A stretch of DNA of 64,000 bases from Roseiflexus castenholzii DSM 13941 (GTDB taxonomy: Bacteria > Chloroflexota > Chloroflexia > Chloroflexales > Roseiflexaceae): the NCBI RefSeq assembly GCF_000017805.1, contig NC_009767.1, positions 4,815,001 to 4,879,000 of the forward strand. Direction: 5' to 3'. Of the stretch, positions 63,561 to 64,000 are shown one piece after another (the first letter of the stretch is position 1; every line of letters begins with the position of its first letter). Under the pieces are notes generated by a model. It worked only from the letters and a program-made list of their open reading frames with translations, did not search any database and had not been told where the DNA came from. The translations under genes and the position numbers were made by a program.

Positions 63561-64000
63561 CTAACGAAAGATTTTCACCCGACGATTCGGCTCGCGCCCG
63601 CGACTTTCCGACTGGAGATTGTACCGTTCCGCCATCTGATGCTGCAAACGGCGAACGTAGCTGCTCTGCGGCTGTAATTCGACCGACGAACGCTCACCGT
63701 TCAGCACCTGCGTAATCGCAGTTTCAACCTCCAGCAAGGCTTCCGTCATCGCCTCATCGTCGTCGCGCTCAGCAGAGCGTTGGGCGCCATTGTCGTTCAG
63801 ACTGATATTGAACACATCAGCCAGTTGACGCTCCATCTGCGCCAGGGTATTGTTGCGCAACACATAAACCGGCACACCGCGCTCTTCCGCCTGACGCACG
63901 CGCTGCGCCCCCTGGCGATAGTAATTTTTCAACGTCATAACCATCGTCGCTTCGCCCATATCGCGCACAATCGTCGCCGGCACATGCAGTGTGGCAATCG
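63561..64000 (-). CDS. R3H-domain ATPase, C-terminal part, cut by the window edge
   Basis: The frame is open through position 64000 (IATLHVPATIVRDMGEATMV...), so GTG 63983 is internal. The visible part contains the end of the RecA/SpoIIIAA-like ATPase domain (VMTLKNYYRQGAQRVRQAEE), a linker, and a C-terminal R3H single-stranded nucleic-acid-binding domain (QSSYVRRLQHQMAERYNLQS, GREPNRRVKIFR). Proteins of this layout are widespread in Chloroflexota, Cyanobacteria and Firmicutes, with an unclear role in nucleic-acid metabolism. It is upstream of tmk in the same run. Confidence 0.78.
   Translation of the reverse strand, partial: IATLHVPATIVRDMGEATMVMTLKNYYRQGAQRVRQAEERGVPVYVLRNNTLAQMERQLADVFNISLNDNGAQRSAERDDDEAMTEALLEVETAITQVLNGERSSVELQPQSSYVRRLQHQMAERYNLQSESRGREPNRRVKIFR

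Overview
The window looks like chromosomal DNA of a GC-rich, Roseiflexus-like filamentous phototroph of the Chloroflexota. This is inferred from gene content and style: a SARP/NB-ARC/TPR regulator, a CHAT/NB-ARC/TPR protein, very large secreted proteins ending in an LPLV-type tail, and intergenic DNA full of dispersed palindromic elements. No rRNA, tRNA or CRISPR array was seen.

Left housekeeping arm (1-6.75 kb): a truncated GNAT acetyltransferase, a lipoprotein sortase whose 5' end is tandemly duplicated, a site-2-type M50 protease, a decayed IS200-type transposase, a GAGAGGC minisatellite and a GlmU-like sugar nucleotidyltransferase.

Accessory region (6.8-39.8 kb). From 6.9 to 11.2 kb lie gene fragments (IS630, Fic, TauE/SafE) around one intact VapBC module. 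From 10.7 to 17.4 kb I read a decayed integron. An integron-integrase gene on the minus strand is broken in two: its C-terminal half is at 10706-11220 and its N-terminal part at 14855-15121. Between them sit an Eco57I/BsuBI-type restriction-modification system and a second frameshifted gene. Beyond the integrase 5' end are a near-consensus outward promoter, a GTTAGTT box and a second restriction-modification pair. Four imperfect palindromes with attC architecture (CTAAC/CCAAC-type boxes, GTTRGSC boxes, 1-2 extrahelical bases) lie at 9.0, 13.9, 17.3 and 38.8 kb, and three of them begin 9-24 bp after a stop codon. Then come a HerA-like pseudogene, broken secreted-protein genes and an 18.5-kb segment bounded by 155-bp direct repeats. 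That segment carries a lipoprotein, a broken P-loop ATPase, a SARP regulator, a RAYT transposase flanked by its own REP palindromes, and a ~4000-residue secreted repeat protein.

Conflict locus (39.8-44.5 kb, minus strand): a small EACC1-like protein overlaps a CHAT protease-NB-ARC-TPR protein with 17 nearly identical 40-residue TPR units.

Right housekeeping arm (45.1-64 kb): Nudix hydrolase, inorganic pyrophosphatase, AIM24-family protein, Rho, AlaRS (divergent from Rho), a baseplate-J-like membrane protein, RuvX/YqgF, a small P-loop kinase, a DUF2520 dehydrogenase-like protein, a P1-family peptidase, and a minus-strand run of R3H ATPase, thymidylate kinase, cyclic-di-AMP receptor, zinc-ribbon membrane protein and DsbA-like lipoprotein. 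The gaps in this arm hold large arrays of CGCGAGAT/ATCTCGCG hairpins and nested copies of a TACCAATGAC-ended element.

The most notable content is the broken integron with restriction-modification cassettes, a methylase-endonuclease fusion cut by a single stop codon, the homogenised CHAT-TPR conflict protein, and three palindrome families that share a GAT-NN-ATC centre beside a RAYT.
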